This document shows, piece after piece, positions 11,045 to 22,562 of a stretch of 64,000 nt of DNA (positions within the stretch are counted from its first letter, which is position 1; each line of letters starts with the position of its first letter). The notes beneath the pieces are model-generated. The model ran no database searches and had not been told where the DNA came from. It saw nothing but the letters and a program-made list of their open reading frames with translations. Position numbers and translations under genes: made by a program. The stretch is from assembly GCA_030847615.1 (NCBI GenBank), contig JAUMIR010000001.1, forward strand, positions 441,928,687 through 441,992,686. Direction: 5' to 3'. The stretch comes from Gambelia wislizenii. Its lineage: Eukaryota; Chordata; Lepidosauria; Squamata; Crotaphytidae.

Positions 11045-12430
11045 CAGTCCTCCGAGATGCAGTCACCATCACCCTGTACAAGTAAAAAGGAGCAAAATCC
11101 GATTGCTCAAACTATAGAGGCATAACACTGCTCTCTATTGCTGGAAAAATCCTTGCAAGGATACTCCTGAACAGATTAGTTCCTGCTGTTGCAGAAGAAT
11201 TTCTTCCTGAAAGCCAATGTGGCTTCAGAGCCAATAGAAGTACTATAGATATGGCATTTGCCCTTAGACAACTGCAAGAAAAATGTAGGGAGCAGAACAA
11301 GGGTCTCTATGTAACATTTGTCGACCTCACTAAAGCCTTCAACACTGTGAGTAGAAAAGGTCTGTGGCAGATCCTGGAAGACTAGGATGTCCCCCCAAAA
11401 TTCCTTAAAATGATTATCTTGCTAAATGAGGGCCAGTGCGGTCAAGTCAGATACGGCGATGCTTTTTCAGAGCCCTTTCTAATAACTAATGGAGTAAAGC
11501 AAGGTTGTGTTCTTGCTCCAACTTTATTTACAATCTTCTTCAGCATGATGCTCCAAAGGACTATGGCAGAGCTTGAAGAAGAACACGGCATCTATATACG
11601 TTACCGTACTGATGGTAGCTTGTTTAACTTAAGCCGTCTGAGGGCTCACACTAAGACTCTAAACTATCTAGTCCATGAGCTGCTCTTTGCTGATGATGCT
11701 GGCCTTGTTGCCCATACAGATGCAGCTCTGCAGTGCCTAACATCCTGCTTCATAACAGCTGCAGAGCAGTTTGGGCTGGAACTCAACCTGAAGAAAACAG
11801 AAGTTCTTTACCATCCTGCACCACATTGCCGTCGGCAAATCTGTGCTCAAGTCCGTTCAGCAGTTCACCTACCTGGGAAGCATAATCTCCTCAGATGCCA
11901 AGATTGACAAAGAGATCAATCACAGATTAGCAAAGGCATATAACGCATTTGGAAGACTTTACAAAAGAGTCTGGAATAATAGAATCCTGAGGCGAAGCAC
12001 AAAAATCAGTGTGTATAGAGCCATTGTACTGTCTATTCTCCTTTAAGGATCTGAAACATGGGTCACCTATCGCCACCACTTACAACTCCTCAAACACTTT
12101 TATCAGCGCTGTATACGCACAATCCTAATTATGCACTGGACTGACTATGTGACGAATGTTGCTATCCTTGAGCAAGCAGGGATCACTAGTATTGAGGCCA
12201 TGATATTGAGAACACAGCTGCACTGGGCAGGGTACGTTTCTAGAATGGAGGACCATCGCCTCCCCAAAATAGTACTCTACGGTGAACTCGCCAAGGGTCA
12301 GCATAGGAGGGGCGCGCCAAAAAAGCGATACAAGGACTCCCTGAAACAACATCTCAGGCTCGGCCAAACTGATCACCAACAATGGTCCGCCCTGGCCTCA
12401 CATCGGGAGGCATGGAGATGCACTATCTAG
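11045..12430 (+). pseudogene. LINE reverse transcriptase and C-terminal domain, broken
   Basis: Reverse-transcriptase motifs appear in order: NYRGITLLSIAGKILARIL, ESQCGFRANRSTIDM, TFVDLTKAFNTVSR (about 11330), NGVKQGCVLAPTLF (about 11490) and LLFADDAGLV (about 11680). After a frame change near 11840 the thumb region follows (FTYLGSIISSDAKID), then the C-terminal LEQAGITSIEAMIL and RTQLHWAGYVSRMEDHRLP. In-frame stops occur after VTITLYK (about 11085) and after ILED (11383), plus a frameshift near 11850 and a stop near 12045. The FADD catalytic motif is intact, but the gene is dead. Confidence 0.85.
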
Positions 12431-12655
12431 AATGCTGTAGCCTTATTTGAGAACTCACGCCAAACAAGTCTTGAAGAGAAATGACAACACAGAAAGAATC
12501 ACAACCCGGAAACATCGCCCAAGGAGACCTTCTGCTGTGCTTTCTGCAACCAGACTTGTTTATCGTGGATTGGCCTTTTTAGTCATCAGTGCACTTGCAG
12601 AAAGCGTGGGATGAGTCCTTCTTGAATCTTCGAAAAGCCAGAGAGAGAGGGGTGT
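11045..12655 (+). mobile_element. APE-type LINE of unassigned clade, 5'-truncated
   Basis: A 1.6-kb 3' part of a non-LTR retrotransposon, from inside the reverse transcriptase to a 3' UTR ending near a gagagagag tail (gaaaagccagagagagagg). Its 3' UTR recurs inverted at 22209-22562 and 59096-59170, and its coding part at 23083-23285 and 32490-33567. The protein pattern resembles widespread RTE-related elements, but I cannot name the clade with certainty. Confidence 0.8.
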
Positions 12656-12659
12656 CATT

Positions 12660-13936
12660 TAGGATCACTTTCTTTTTTCCCCATCCAAGTAGGATACCTG
12701 CATACCTAGTCAGACGCATAAGCATCACACAGAGGTGTGGAAGTTTTTAAAATTTTCCCCTACTTAAGGAGGAGTTCAAAAGTCACACATATCCCCCCAA
12801 ATGGGGAGTTCTTGCTTTTTAAGTAACTCCATAGGTGCAAATGGGAGCATTGTACATCTTCCAACTGTTCTGATATGACAGGAACAGTCTTGATCAGTCC
12901 TTTGTTGTTCTACTTTTTCAACTACTTTTAAAATGCCCCACTTTTCTTTCTCCTCCTAGCACTATTCCCTTTTGTCCTCAGCTTACTTCAGTTGCTGCAA
13001 ACTGAGTTCAAAAATAGTTTACACTCAAGTTAACTGGGGACAGGGAGGAATCTTGCTCTTCCCTGTAGGCTCAGGCAAAAGCAAATTGCTGTAGCCTCTT
13101 CTAGCTTATATGTCCTGCCACATCAATACATAACCTTTTCCTACCTCATTAATAACTTTTTCCAGACCATAGTATGCTTGGCCACACACGTCCCATTTTC
13201 ATTTGTGCAATGTTGGAGGGTATGGCATTGATATTTCTTTCCCTCTTTTTTTAAGCACCTATAGAGGATACTTTTAAATTTTATTCTCTTGCCCAAGAAC
13301 TTTTAAAAAATCTAATGAAAACTCCTGCCTCAATTATTCTGTGACTCTAGTGTTTGGACACAGTCCGCCTGTAAATCTTCTTGCAAAATCTGTTAAAATG
13401 AGTAGAAATCGCAGAAGGCAGTAGTTCATATGTGTCAATGCATTTTGCACCAGAGAACCTCTAGGTAACTTACTTTGTTCCCATGGCTGCTTAATATCCA
13501 TATGTGAAAGTGTATGTGCATGTATAGTGCATACTCATTTGTCTTTTTCTCTCCATTCTTCACCTTATTTATTTTAGCAAAGATACGTCCAAATCTCCAG
13601 AGTTAATGCTGTAGCCAAGGAGCTACCAAGCAAACTAATGATAATGCTTTCCTAAGGGCCAAACCAGATGTCCATGCATTTATTAAGCATGTACACACCC
13701 ATCTGAATATAAATTGGACAGGATAAAGAAAACTCATTTTGAACACTAAAAGGAATCTTTGGGTGACAGAAATAAAACCAACCTCCTTCCCCGTCTCCAC
13801 TTATTGAAGCTGTTTGCCCCAACTTAACTTTCATACTTAAAGGGAGCCAAGATAAAGAAAAAAGATCCTCAAGTGAAAGTGCAGAAAGGTAACATGAAGA
13901 TAGGAGTGGGGGTTTGCACTCTCTCCCCCACCACAC
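12660..13936. other. No gene seen
   Basis: Unique AT-rich sequence; no recognisable frame, repeat edge or RNA gene. Confidence 0.45.
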
Positions 13937-14660
13937 TGTCATGAACCCCCTTGCCAAGGACTCCGAGGAGGAGAAGGAGGAGGAGGAAGCAGAGAAGACA
14001 GATGAGGCAGCGAGAAAAAGCATGGCTCAGCCTGAAGAAACAGAAAGGGAAGGCATGGCTCAGCCTGCAGAGAATGCCCAGGCTCCCTCTGAGAGGGCAG
14101 TCAAAGCAGACAGGGAAAACATACCTCACTCTGAAGAACAAACAGTCTGCCAGCCAGTGATAGATAATACCGCCTCCCTTCTCTGAATGCCAGAGAAAGA
14201 AAAGCCATGCCCAGCATCATTTAAATATCAAACACTGTCCTGCTCCCTCTAATGAGGTCCACCTGGCCTGGAAACTGGCTATAAATCTGACAGCAGTTTT
14301 CCTTCAAGATTCAGTGCAGACAACTGCGGACAGCTGTTGCACTCCTCCTGTGTTCCTGTTTGCCTTGACTTTGGATGGACTTCTGGACTGTTGCAGTCAC
14401 CCCTTGTTGACCCTGGAATTGGACCTTGGACCTGACTCTACTGAACTCTGGACTGGCTATTGGTTTCCCTGACATCTGGTATGGACATTTTGTAACTGAA
14501 CTTTGGATTGGCTTTTGACTACTCTTGCATCTTGTATGGACTATTGGTGATTGACTTCCAGACAAGCTCTTTACTTCTCATGCTTCTATTGGCGACAGAT
14601 TAGACCTGCACCCCTCCCCTGTTACTCCTCAGGCACTTGCCACTGTGAATTCAGGACAAA
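13937..14660 (+). mobile_element. Candidate Gypsy-type solo LTR
   Basis: Begins tgtcatgaacccccttgcc, followed by a GAGGAGGAA-rich segment (13965-14000), a TATA-like ggctataaatc at about 14278, and a downstream region with repeated ctggactggctattgg-like phrases. The order (TG start, purine-rich block, TATA) resembles Gypsy LTRs seen in reptiles. I could not fix the CA end or a target duplication. The Glu-rich frame at 13914-14186 is probably LTR sequence, not a gene. Confidence 0.35.
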
Positions 14661-14955
14661 CACACAAACACTAACAGTTTATAGCCATGCCTGAAGTACA
14701 TTCCCATGGGTGCTCTGACGCTGCCACCCCACTCAAACCACCATGCACCAGGTTTCATACATATCACTCTTTCCTTGTTTATGCTGGCACCAAGGAAAAT
14801 GCAATCTCAACCACTGGGGATCTGGTGGGGTGGAGAAAGGTTTCTTCAGCCATCCTTCAGAGATCTGGGCTGAAATCTTTCCAAATTAGAAGGGGGAATG
14901 AAGGAAAAAATAGTCCACATCCTCCCACTAGGGAAGAGACTGAGGCTGCTGATAT

Positions 14956-15148
14956 ACTGCAGAAATAATTTGCAGTTTGACACTGCTTTAACCATAATGG
15001 CTCCACCCTATGGGATCCTGTAGTTTGTTGTGGCACCAGAGCTCTCTAACAGAGAGGGCTAAATATCTCACAAAACTACGGATCCAAGAATTCCATAGCA
15101 TTGAGTCATGGCAGTTAAAGCAGTGTCAAATTGCATTATTTCTGCAGT
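14956..15148. mobile_element. hAT-like MITE with long inverted repeats
   Basis: Left arm actgcagaaataatttgcag then tttgacactgctttaac. The right arm reversed reads actgcagaaataatgcaatt then tgacactgctttaac, so about 35 bp pair almost perfectly. Total 193 bp, no coding potential. The target duplication is not clear. Confidence 0.75.
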
Positions 15149-15559
15149 GTGGCAACAGCCACTATGGAATTATGTTCACATATGCAGCCCGCAACCCCAG
15201 AACCAGCATCACCAGGTGATGTCCAGGCCAGAAAAGCTTGCTTAGCCCTTGCTTATAGCCAAACTGGTATGCATGTGTTTAATAAAAACGCATGGGTCTG
15301 GTTTGGCTCTCATGTCTTCATTGTTTCTAACCGCCACTGAGAGAATGCATCTAGGACAGCTGTCCCCACTCTGGTGCCCTTGTAACAGGCTGGATAATAA
15401 CCTCCTATCATCCCAGCTCTTTTGATGATAACAGCTGTAATTCTACACATCTGGGTGACACTAGATTATGAAAGGATACTTTGTCTGAAAGGTCAGAAAA
15501 GGGTCCAGTTTCACTGAAGGCAGAAGAGGCAAACACTTCAGCCATTTGAAGACATAAAG

Positions 15560-15650
15560 GAATCCAGCAGCACATCTGAGACTAAGCACAAAGAAGAAAT
15601 TTCTAGCATAACCTTTCATGGACAGAGTCCACTTCACCAGATGGAAGACT
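15560..15650 (-). repeat. Decayed dispersed repeat fragment
   Basis: Contains cagcagcacatctgagacta and gtccacttcaccagatg, the reverse of the gaagtggac-type repeat near 9150. Confidence 0.35.
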
Positions 15651-15690
15651 TTATGACTTCACCCATTTGGTTCTCTAACTGGTGTTACTT

Positions 15691-15890
15691 AATAATAATA
15701 ATAATAATAAATATTTTTACCTTGCCCCTCTGTTAAAAATAATCGGGGCAACTTACAAAAATTAAAATACAAATACAGATTAAAATCCCTAAACACCACC
15801 CACCCCCACCCTCCCCCATAAAAAGATATTAAACCAGTATAAATTAAAAACAAGTAATCTAAAATCACATTTAAAAATTCTTCCTCTATT
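15691..15890 (-). mobile_element. L2 LINE 3' tail fragment
   Basis: Starts with an ataataataataataat run, then ttgcccctctgttaaaaata and atcggggcaacttaca. Reversed, this is the L2 3' end (taagccaccccgattgtt... followed by a TTA repeat), as in the copies ending at 45360 and 63772. No coding part is left. Confidence 0.65.
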
Positions 15891-16424
15891 CAGTCTGCAC
15901 CTTAAAAATGTGTGTGGAGGAGAAACAGCAAAATCCAACACTAGAGTTTTACACATTAAGAAAAAAAATCCTGCACTCCTTCCTGTGAGGTTTTCCTTAT
16001 TTACTTTGCTTTTTTCTCTAGTAAGATATATATTATAGTATTTGGTTGAGTGTTAAAACACAAAGAAACAAATTACAGCTTTAAAACAAGGTTAAATTAA
16101 AATAGGTTATCTTTTTCAAATAACAAAAACAGCATCCTCCCATTAAATGCTCCTTTCTCATCAGCCAGTCAATTACTGAAAGCCCACCTGAATAAAAGGA
16201 TATTTGCCTACTGATGGAAAGACAACAGAAATTACTTTTGGAGACAATTCCATCACAGCTTAGAAAAATCCTTTAGTCAACCCAACAGCCAGCCCAAGGT
16301 CCAAATTCCACAGTCAGGTGGCAGCCACTAAGAAAACATTTGGTTGCACCATCAAAAATTGTTTAACTACCAGCCATTTGTGGAAAACATTCAAGGGCAG
16401 CCATGTTGACCATGCAGCAAAACA

Positions 16425-16845
16425 AAATCCAAAATCCACAAAAAAAGCTTTACCTTTATTGGCCAACCAAAATGCAAAATCCAATGTTAGATTCCACCTA
16501 AGCATTAGGAAGAACTTCCTGACAGTAAGAGCTGTTCGACAGTGGAATGCACCGCCTTGGAGTGTGGTAGAGTCTCCATCTGTGGAGGTTTTTAAACAGA
16601 GGCTGGATGGCTGTCTGTTGGACTTTGGTTGGTGTTCCTGCATGGCAGGAGGCTGAACTGGATGGTCCTTGTGGTCTCTTACAACCGTATGATTTTATGA
16701 TTCTTTATTTATTTATTTAACATTGTTTGCCTGATAAAGAAGCCAGTAGAGCTTTGAAAGTTTGCATCGTGTATTTTATTTACATTTTGGCTGGCCAATA
16801 AAGGTATTGCTTTTTTGTGGATTTTGTTGAGCCATTTGTGGAATT
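16425..16845. repeat. Inverted dispersed repeat flanking a CR1 fragment
   Basis: The left arm (16425-16477) has ctttacctttattggccaac. The right arm (16780-16845) reversed has the same phrase, with gccagccaaaatg. A CR1 3' fragment sits between them. Either one arm was inverted or two copies inserted in opposite orientations. Confidence 0.45.
16478..16703 (+). mobile_element. CR1 3' fragment
   Basis: Reads as the CR1 C-terminal coding end: RFHLSIRKNFLTVRAVRQWN... then EVFKQRLDGCLLD. The 3' UTR ggatggtccttgtggtctct follows and the tail is atgattttatgattcttt, a decayed ATTCTATG repeat. About 220 bp survive. Confidence 0.8.
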
Positions 16846-17027
16846 GAACTTCCTTATTTTAACTTGAAAGGACCAAAAAAAAAGGCCTCTGCCTAAAATA
16901 ATGGAGAACTGAATTTCAAATTCACTATTAATAAGTATGAACAAGATGGAACCAACAAAAAATGACTTATTTTAAAGGAATGCTGCCATATCTAAAATTA
17001 GAGCTTGCAACTTGTGTTCGTGTGGGG

Positions 17028-17055
17028 GTGCTGCTGCTGCTGCTGCTGCTGATGT
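17028..17055. repeat. (TGC)n microsatellite
   Basis: About nine tandem tgc/gct triplets inside unique sequence. No long frame uses it. Confidence 0.8.
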
Positions 17056-17394
17056 CTGGAGAAATACAATAGGGAAGACATAAATCCCCCACTGTGAGCA
17101 TCAAACCAACAACTGCTAGGTTGAATTGGGTCTACGACTACTGCATTGACTACTGCATTTACTACTCGGTATGAGCAGACAACTTTGTGTGTTTTATGAA
17201 ACAGCGGTGAAACCATCTACAAATTTGGGAACAAACATTAGATCCGTTGCATGTCTAGGTAGCAGTAAGCCCCACTGAGTTGAATGAGATTTAGTCCCAG
17301 GTAAATGCAAACAGCTGGGGTGGGAATGGATTCTGTGACTATAAAGAGGGAAGAGATCACAAGGGTGATCTAGTCCAACTGCCTGCATAAGATC

Positions 17395-18040
17395 TCCTGT
17401 GCTGTTTGTAGCTGGGTTGCCTTGGGCATTGGGCTTCTGTGCTGTCTGTAGCTGCTCCTTGGCCTTGGGTCTTCTGTGCTGTCTGTAGCTGCTCCTTGCT
17501 CTTGGGCCTTGAGGTGGAAACATGGGGAAAGCTTCCAGTCCTTTCTAAACATGGTGGTGGAGGGGCCCTTGCTTCCTGGCACATGTGGGGTGTGTATGTG
17601 TGGGGGCATATGTAGTGTTGGGTGTGTGTATGCGTGGTTGCATGGTGGCGGCAGAGGGGCTCTCGTGTCCTAACGCACATGGTGTATGTATCTAGTGTTG
17701 TGTTTGTTTCTATGTGTATGCACGATTGCATGGTGGCAGCAGCGGGGCTCTTGACATGAAACTAGCCATTACAGTTGATTTGAAAGGTTATATAATAATG
17801 CATCAAATGATCATACTCTTGACATATTTCCTAAGTGGCCAATCAGCAGAGTGGGAACAGAAACATGCCAAAGTGTTTTATATATGTAGATAATGGTGTA
17901 TGTTACTCCGGGTATAGCTAGTTGTATATATTTCTTTAATATGCTCAAGTAAAGGACAATAGCTTAGGCACAATCTCTGTGTCTGTGTACTCATTTCATC
18001 AGCCTGATGTCTGCTGTTTTTACTACAAGATTTATTTGCT
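17395..18040 (+). repeat. LTR-like dispersed repeat, copy 2
   Basis: Second copy of the repeat at 5290-6030: two to three units of the 37-bp minisatellite (17424-17510), a TG-rich block with tggttgcatggtggcggcag (about 17635), and the shared tail from 17756. In the tail a CCAAT box lies at 17839-17843, a TATA-like tttatatatg near 17877, and an agtaaa poly-A-like signal near 17948. The promoter-like order supports an LTR with a variable repeat in U3. The outer ends are not defined. Confidence 0.45.
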
Positions 18041-20125
18041 GCCTTGTCTTCTTGACATGCTCAGAGGAACCAGTGCGCGCCATGCTTTTGTAAAGGAAGA
18101 TTTCCCATTTCTGGCTGACTCAGCAGCTAGATTGTATAATATATTAGCAATGAAATAACAACAACATAATCTGGGCTGGGTTTAAATTTAGGCCCATGTA
18201 GAAGGGTAGGAGGGAATAGTCTTCCCCAATCCCCTGCAAATGCTACAAAGAGAGTCAAGGGGGGGCTGACAAATGGACTAGGCTGTAGCACATGGAGATG
18301 GGATTCCTGAAAATCAATGGTACCTGTAGTCATCCTATGCAACCAGTTCTGTCCATCTCCCTTTAACACATCCCATGCCATACAGGAGGTAACAGGTATT
18401 CCTGACTTTCAAGAAAGCAATGGGAATGGGAAAGTTGGTTTCTATTAGCCCTCTTGCCCATGCCTAAATTTGGCTCCAATCCATTGATGATGATGACAGT
18501 TAAGTTGCAATATGTTAAACCTCTGTTTGAATTGTTAAAATATATGCTTGCTGATTAAATAATTCTCAGTATCCTTGCCATAAAACCTTTATGTCTGGCC
18601 ACCAGCGTTCAGTTTGTTTTGGAATACCACACTACTCAACAGCAGGAAGATGAGATGAAAAGACAACTTTAAGCTGAAGAAGCAGGCTAAATATCAGCAA
18701 CAGCTTCCTGGCAGTAAATTCTATAGAGTGTGAAGTTGTCTGTAAAGGAAGTGGTGAAATCTTTGTCACTTGGGACACTTTAAGCACACATTAGAAATCA
18801 TGATAATGAGAGTAATTTTGCACAGGCAGAAGCATAATAAACAAGAAGATTATTTCCATCTCAAGCTTTTCAGACTGAGTAATATCATAAGGACAATGAG
18901 AACATGTGGATAATCAGCACATGGCGGAAAGCCTGTTCAGATGGGCTTCTCTTTCTCCTTCCAGAAAATCTTTGCATTAATACTTGGGTCTCTCCATACA
19001 GCATCTAGCGGTGAGAGATTCTATAACCTCACAGCAACCTCCTGAACTTTTTGCCCCTCACTGAATCGGCACCAAAGAACATCCATAGCTTTGAGATGAA
19101 GATGTTCTTGCTTCAGTGAGTTAGTTTGTAATATAAGAATATTAAACCTATATTTTTAGAGTGTTCAACTTACTATTGAGAGATCCCTCAATAGTCCTCA
19201 CCAAGCTGTGAAACTCACTGGGTGAACCTGAGTCAGTTGCTCTCTCTCAGCCTGCCTGACCCCAGAAGGTTGTTGCCACAATAAAGTGGGAAGGAGGAAA
19301 GCTCATTGGGAGGATTTTGCTATAAATGTAACAAACATTTTAAGAAACATTGGGGGAAGTCATTCATGAATAAGAAGCTCTTAAATAAGGGCTTTTATAT
19401 TGTGGCGATTAAGTTTTTCCTGAAGAACATGAATACAATCTCATTGATCTATTGATGGTTATAAGTGTAATTAACCAGTTTGTGTTTAAATTTGCTAGAT
19501 CTCTCTACAAAGAACTTCTCAGTATCTGGGGAAGCTTATTTGTGTTCATAAGTTTTCACATAAGTCTCTGATTGTGGGAACATCAGGGAATTTCTGTGGC
19601 CTTCTCTAATCATTCTCTGGAGAGTAACAATTCTCATTTCCTGTCTCCTTCCATTACTTGGTGCTTGTTTTTTCTTTCACTTGCAGAGATTTCCTAAAGA
19701 ACAGCTAACACATCTGCAGCCTGATCCTACACATATCTCATTCAAAAGGAAGTCCTGTTGACTTTCAGTGGACTTAATCCACAATAAGTGTGCATAGACT
19801 ATGTATGCTCACTTGCACTGAAATAACTGTCATTGAATTCCAGAGGACTTACTTCCAAGAAAACATGAATGAATCATGTTGTACATCACAAGACATCCCA
19901 AGAGGCCTAATTTTTCTACCCAAATCTAGCTGCATTTAGCACAACTGTGATATGTTTTCCCTCAAAACAGAGACACTGTGATGTTAAAAAATGAACCACA
20001 AGTAATTCTGAAAATGAAACTATATGCACAATTGAGAGCAAATTATTATATGAAATTAAGATTTTTTAAAGCATTCTACATGCTGAGAGGATTTAAATTA
20101 AAATATTCCCTCTCCTGACATTTGT
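18041..20125. other. No gene seen
   Basis: About 2.1 kb of AT-rich unique sequence. I see no conserved frame, RNA gene or repeat edge. Confidence 0.45.
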
Positions 20126-20127
20126 GT

Positions 20128-20225
20128 AAGAATATTAGAAGAGAAATAAGAATTTAAGAAGATCCCTGCTAGATTAGACCAATGCCCTATCTAGTCCAGT
20201 ATAAAGTTACCACAATAGCAACCTA
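20128..20225 (+). repeat. Dispersed repeat fragment
   Basis: Contains gaatttaagaagatccctgc then tagattagaccaatgcccta and tctagtccagtata, a phrase common to interspersed repeats of reptiles. Class unknown; likely a LINE or SINE part. Confidence 0.35.
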
Positions 20226-20342
20226 TTGTTGGGCTGGAGGACATGAATGTAAGTGCACTCTCCATCTTAAGTTTTTCCAGGAACTGATAGAGGCACAACT
20301 GATTTGTAGAAGCACACTGTCTCTAATACTGGGGGTGATATA

Positions 20343-20668
20343 CAGTTGTCCCTTCACATTCACGGGGGTTAGGTTCCACGGACCCCCGCGAATGTCAAAA
20401 AACCACGAATATTGATTGCCCCCCTTCCCCCGCCAAAGCGACCATGGGGCCTCTGGAGGCCCCATAGTCGCTTTCCCCAGACTACCCACTCCCTCCCAAG
20501 GCCTTCACAGGGCCTCCAGAGACCCTCCCAAGGCCCCAAGGAGGCCTCCACGGCCCTCCCACCTTCCTCCCCGGGCCTTCACCGAGCCTTCCAAGGCTCC
20601 GTGAAGGCCTCCCCGGGCTTCCCCCCTCGCTCCCTGGGGCCTTCATGGAGCCTTCCAAGGGGTGGGAA
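20343..20668. mobile_element. GC-rich Tigger-like element, right end missing
   Basis: Starts cagttgtcccttcacattc after a TA (20341-20342). It shares ggcctctggaggccccatag and tcgctttcccca with the large nested element at 37009. GC-rich sequence with hairpins of the ggcctccagagg type follows. No right terminal repeat is seen, so the element is 3'-truncated. Frames inside it are compositional artefacts. Confidence 0.65.
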
Positions 20669-20761
20669 TGCACTCTCTTCAGTAACTTATCCCCCTTAAT
20701 TCATTATATTCTGCACTTGTTTCTATTGTATTACTGTGGTAGTACGTACAATTATTAAGAT

Positions 20762-21165
20762 CCAGCATGGTGTTGTGATTTGAATGCTGGACTACAACTC
20801 TAGAGACCAGGGTTGAAATCCATGCTTTGCCATGGAAACCCACCTAGTGACCTTGGGCAAGTCATGCTTCATTTTATTTTATTTATTTTATTTAGTTATT
20901 TATACCTCACTCTTCAGCCACAAGGCTATCAGAGTAGCTTACAAATTGTTTTTAAGCAATAGGAAGTTACACATCTACACTGCATTAAGCAGTTTCCAAT
21001 GTGTGTTAGCTAATTGACCTCACAAGCCAGGTACTCATGCTCTCTCAGTCTCAGTGGAAGGCAAAGACACACACCCCTGAACAAACCTTGCCAAGAAAAC
21101 CCCATGATGGATTGGCCTTATGATCAGCATGTCAGAAACAACTTGACGGCACAAAACAACAATTA
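20762..21165 (+). mobile_element. Sauria-type SINE split by a second SINE
   Basis: The head (tccagcatggtgttgtgatt, B-box-like gaccagggttgaaatcc) and part of the body (ccttgggcaagtca) lie left of an insert. The rest of the body (ctctctcagtctcagtgg, then ccaagaaaaccccatgatg, ending cacaaaacaacaa) lies right of it. Removing 20869-21034 and one TCATGCT copy restores a continuous SINE. Confidence 0.8.
20869..21034 (-). mobile_element. 5'-truncated tRNA-type SINE inserted in a SINE
   Basis: Flanked by the direct repeat tcatgct (20862-20868 and 21035-21041). Reversed, it reads gtacctggcttgtgaggtca, attagctaacacacattgga, then tagccttgtggctgaagagt and an A/T-rich tail. This matches the 3' two-thirds of the SINE at 52236-52523. 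Confidence 0.8.
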
Positions 21166-21273
21166 TCTAGGGTGAACTCAAATGAACCTCTTTGCATTTT
21201 TTGTGTAATACTCACAGTGCTAGGTTCTTAGAGATAATTATCTGAAAAGTTTTCCAGAAACCCAATTCTGGCT

Positions 21274-21962
21274 GCTTGGTTCAAAAACTACAGTTAGTAC
21301 AAAATATGGCGGCCAGGCTTGTTTCAGGAATATCTAGCAGGGACCACATCACTCCGGTTTTGAGGTCCCTCCACTGGCTGCCTATGGTTTCCAGGCCCAG
21401 TACAAACTATTGGTTATCACCTTTAAAGCCCTAAATGGCTTGGGCCCAAGCTATCTCAGGGATCGTCTCCTCCCCTATAATCCTCCCTGAGCACTCCGGT
21501 CCTCTGGGAGGAATTTGCTGCAGCCTCAAAAGTCGAGGCTTTTGGCTACCTCCCAGAGGGCTTTTTCTGTTGTCGCCCCCAGACTATGGAATGGCCTACC
21601 GGATGAGATCCACCAACTGACATCTTTGGACAGCTTCAAAAAGGCTGTCAAGACAGATCTCTTCCGGCAGGCCTTTCCAGAATAGATTATCTTGGCCTCG
21701 GGAACCCCACCTCCTTCAGGAGAGTCACCACAGCCTCCTTTGTTAAAGGACCTGAATATCGCTAGGGATCGACTGTTATTGCTAAATGTAGGTATGTGTT
21801 TTATTAAGTGTTTTAATTGTTGTTTTAATTTGTAAATTGATTTAATAACTTTTTAAGGGGGGGAGGGGAGTATATTGTTTTACTTTGTATGGTGTTTGAA
21901 TGTTGTTAACCGCCCTGATTGGGTTACCAAAGGGCGGTATATAAATACATTTTGTTGTTGTT
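21274..21962 (+). mobile_element. L2 LINE 3' fragment
   Basis: The 5' end starts within the ORF2 C-terminal part (ctacagttagtacaaaatat then ggcggccaggcttgtttca, corresponding to LQLVQNVAARLIS of the intact copy). It continues through LHWLP, FKALNGLGPSYLRDRLLP, and ends at cttccggcaggcctttcca (LFRQAF). The 3' UTR has ccgccctgattgggttacca and a tail of ttgttgttgtta. Small frameshifts block a continuous frame. Confidence 0.85.
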
Positions 21963-22084
21963 ATCTTTCTTCTTAACTTCTTCCTCCCTCTCTTCGTGCA
22001 CACTTCCCATTTTGCTTTTTAATCATGCCACTCCTCCTGCATCTTACCCATCTCCTTTTAATTGTACAGTCAAGGTAAGATAAG

Positions 22085-22208
22085 GTAAGGAGAATTCTCT
22101 GAATATGCCAGCCACAGATGCAAGCGAAATGTTCCAGAACATAGTCTCACAGCCCAGAAAAAAACCCTACAGAAAACCTATGGATGCCGGCTGTGAAAGC
22201 CTTCGACT
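22085..22208 (+). ncRNA. Penelope-type element segment with decayed hammerhead ribozyme
   Basis: The core-like pieces of a hammerhead are in order. ctgaata (22099-22105) stands where CUGANGA is expected. A stem-loop with gccagccacagatgcaagc follows. gaaatgtt (22126-22133) stands where GAAACGUC is expected. The downstream sequence (tatggatgccggctgtgaaa then gccttcgac) is the usual companion of this motif in sauropsid repeats. Hammerheads of this design are known from Penelope-like elements. G8 and two core C positions are mutated, so it should not cleave. The class is inferred from motif order only. Confidence 0.5.
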
Positions 22209-22562
22209 TCACACTAAAAGATGAAATTGCAAGCTTTTCTAGTTCTTTCTCTTTCTGGCTTTTCTTCACAAACGAAGATTCAGGAAGGACTTTCCCCGTG
22301 CTTTCTTCAAGCACGCTGATGACTAAAAAGGCCAATCCAAGATAAACAAGTCTGGTTGCAGAAAACACAGCAGAAGGTCTCCTTGGGTGATGTTTCCAGG
22401 TTATGATTCTTTCTGTGTTGTCATTTCTCTTCAAGACTTGTTCGGCGTGTGTTCTCAAATAAGGCTGTAGCATTGTTGATAGCGCGTCTCCGTGCCTCCC
22501 GATGTGAGGCCAGGGCGGACCATTGTTGGTGATCAATTTGGCCGAGCCTGAGATGTTGTTTC

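Noticed and set aside
13914..14186. Glu-rich protein gene
   Set aside because: Lies in a GAGGAG-rich stretch of a probable LTR and has an overlapping Arg-rich frame of the same origin.
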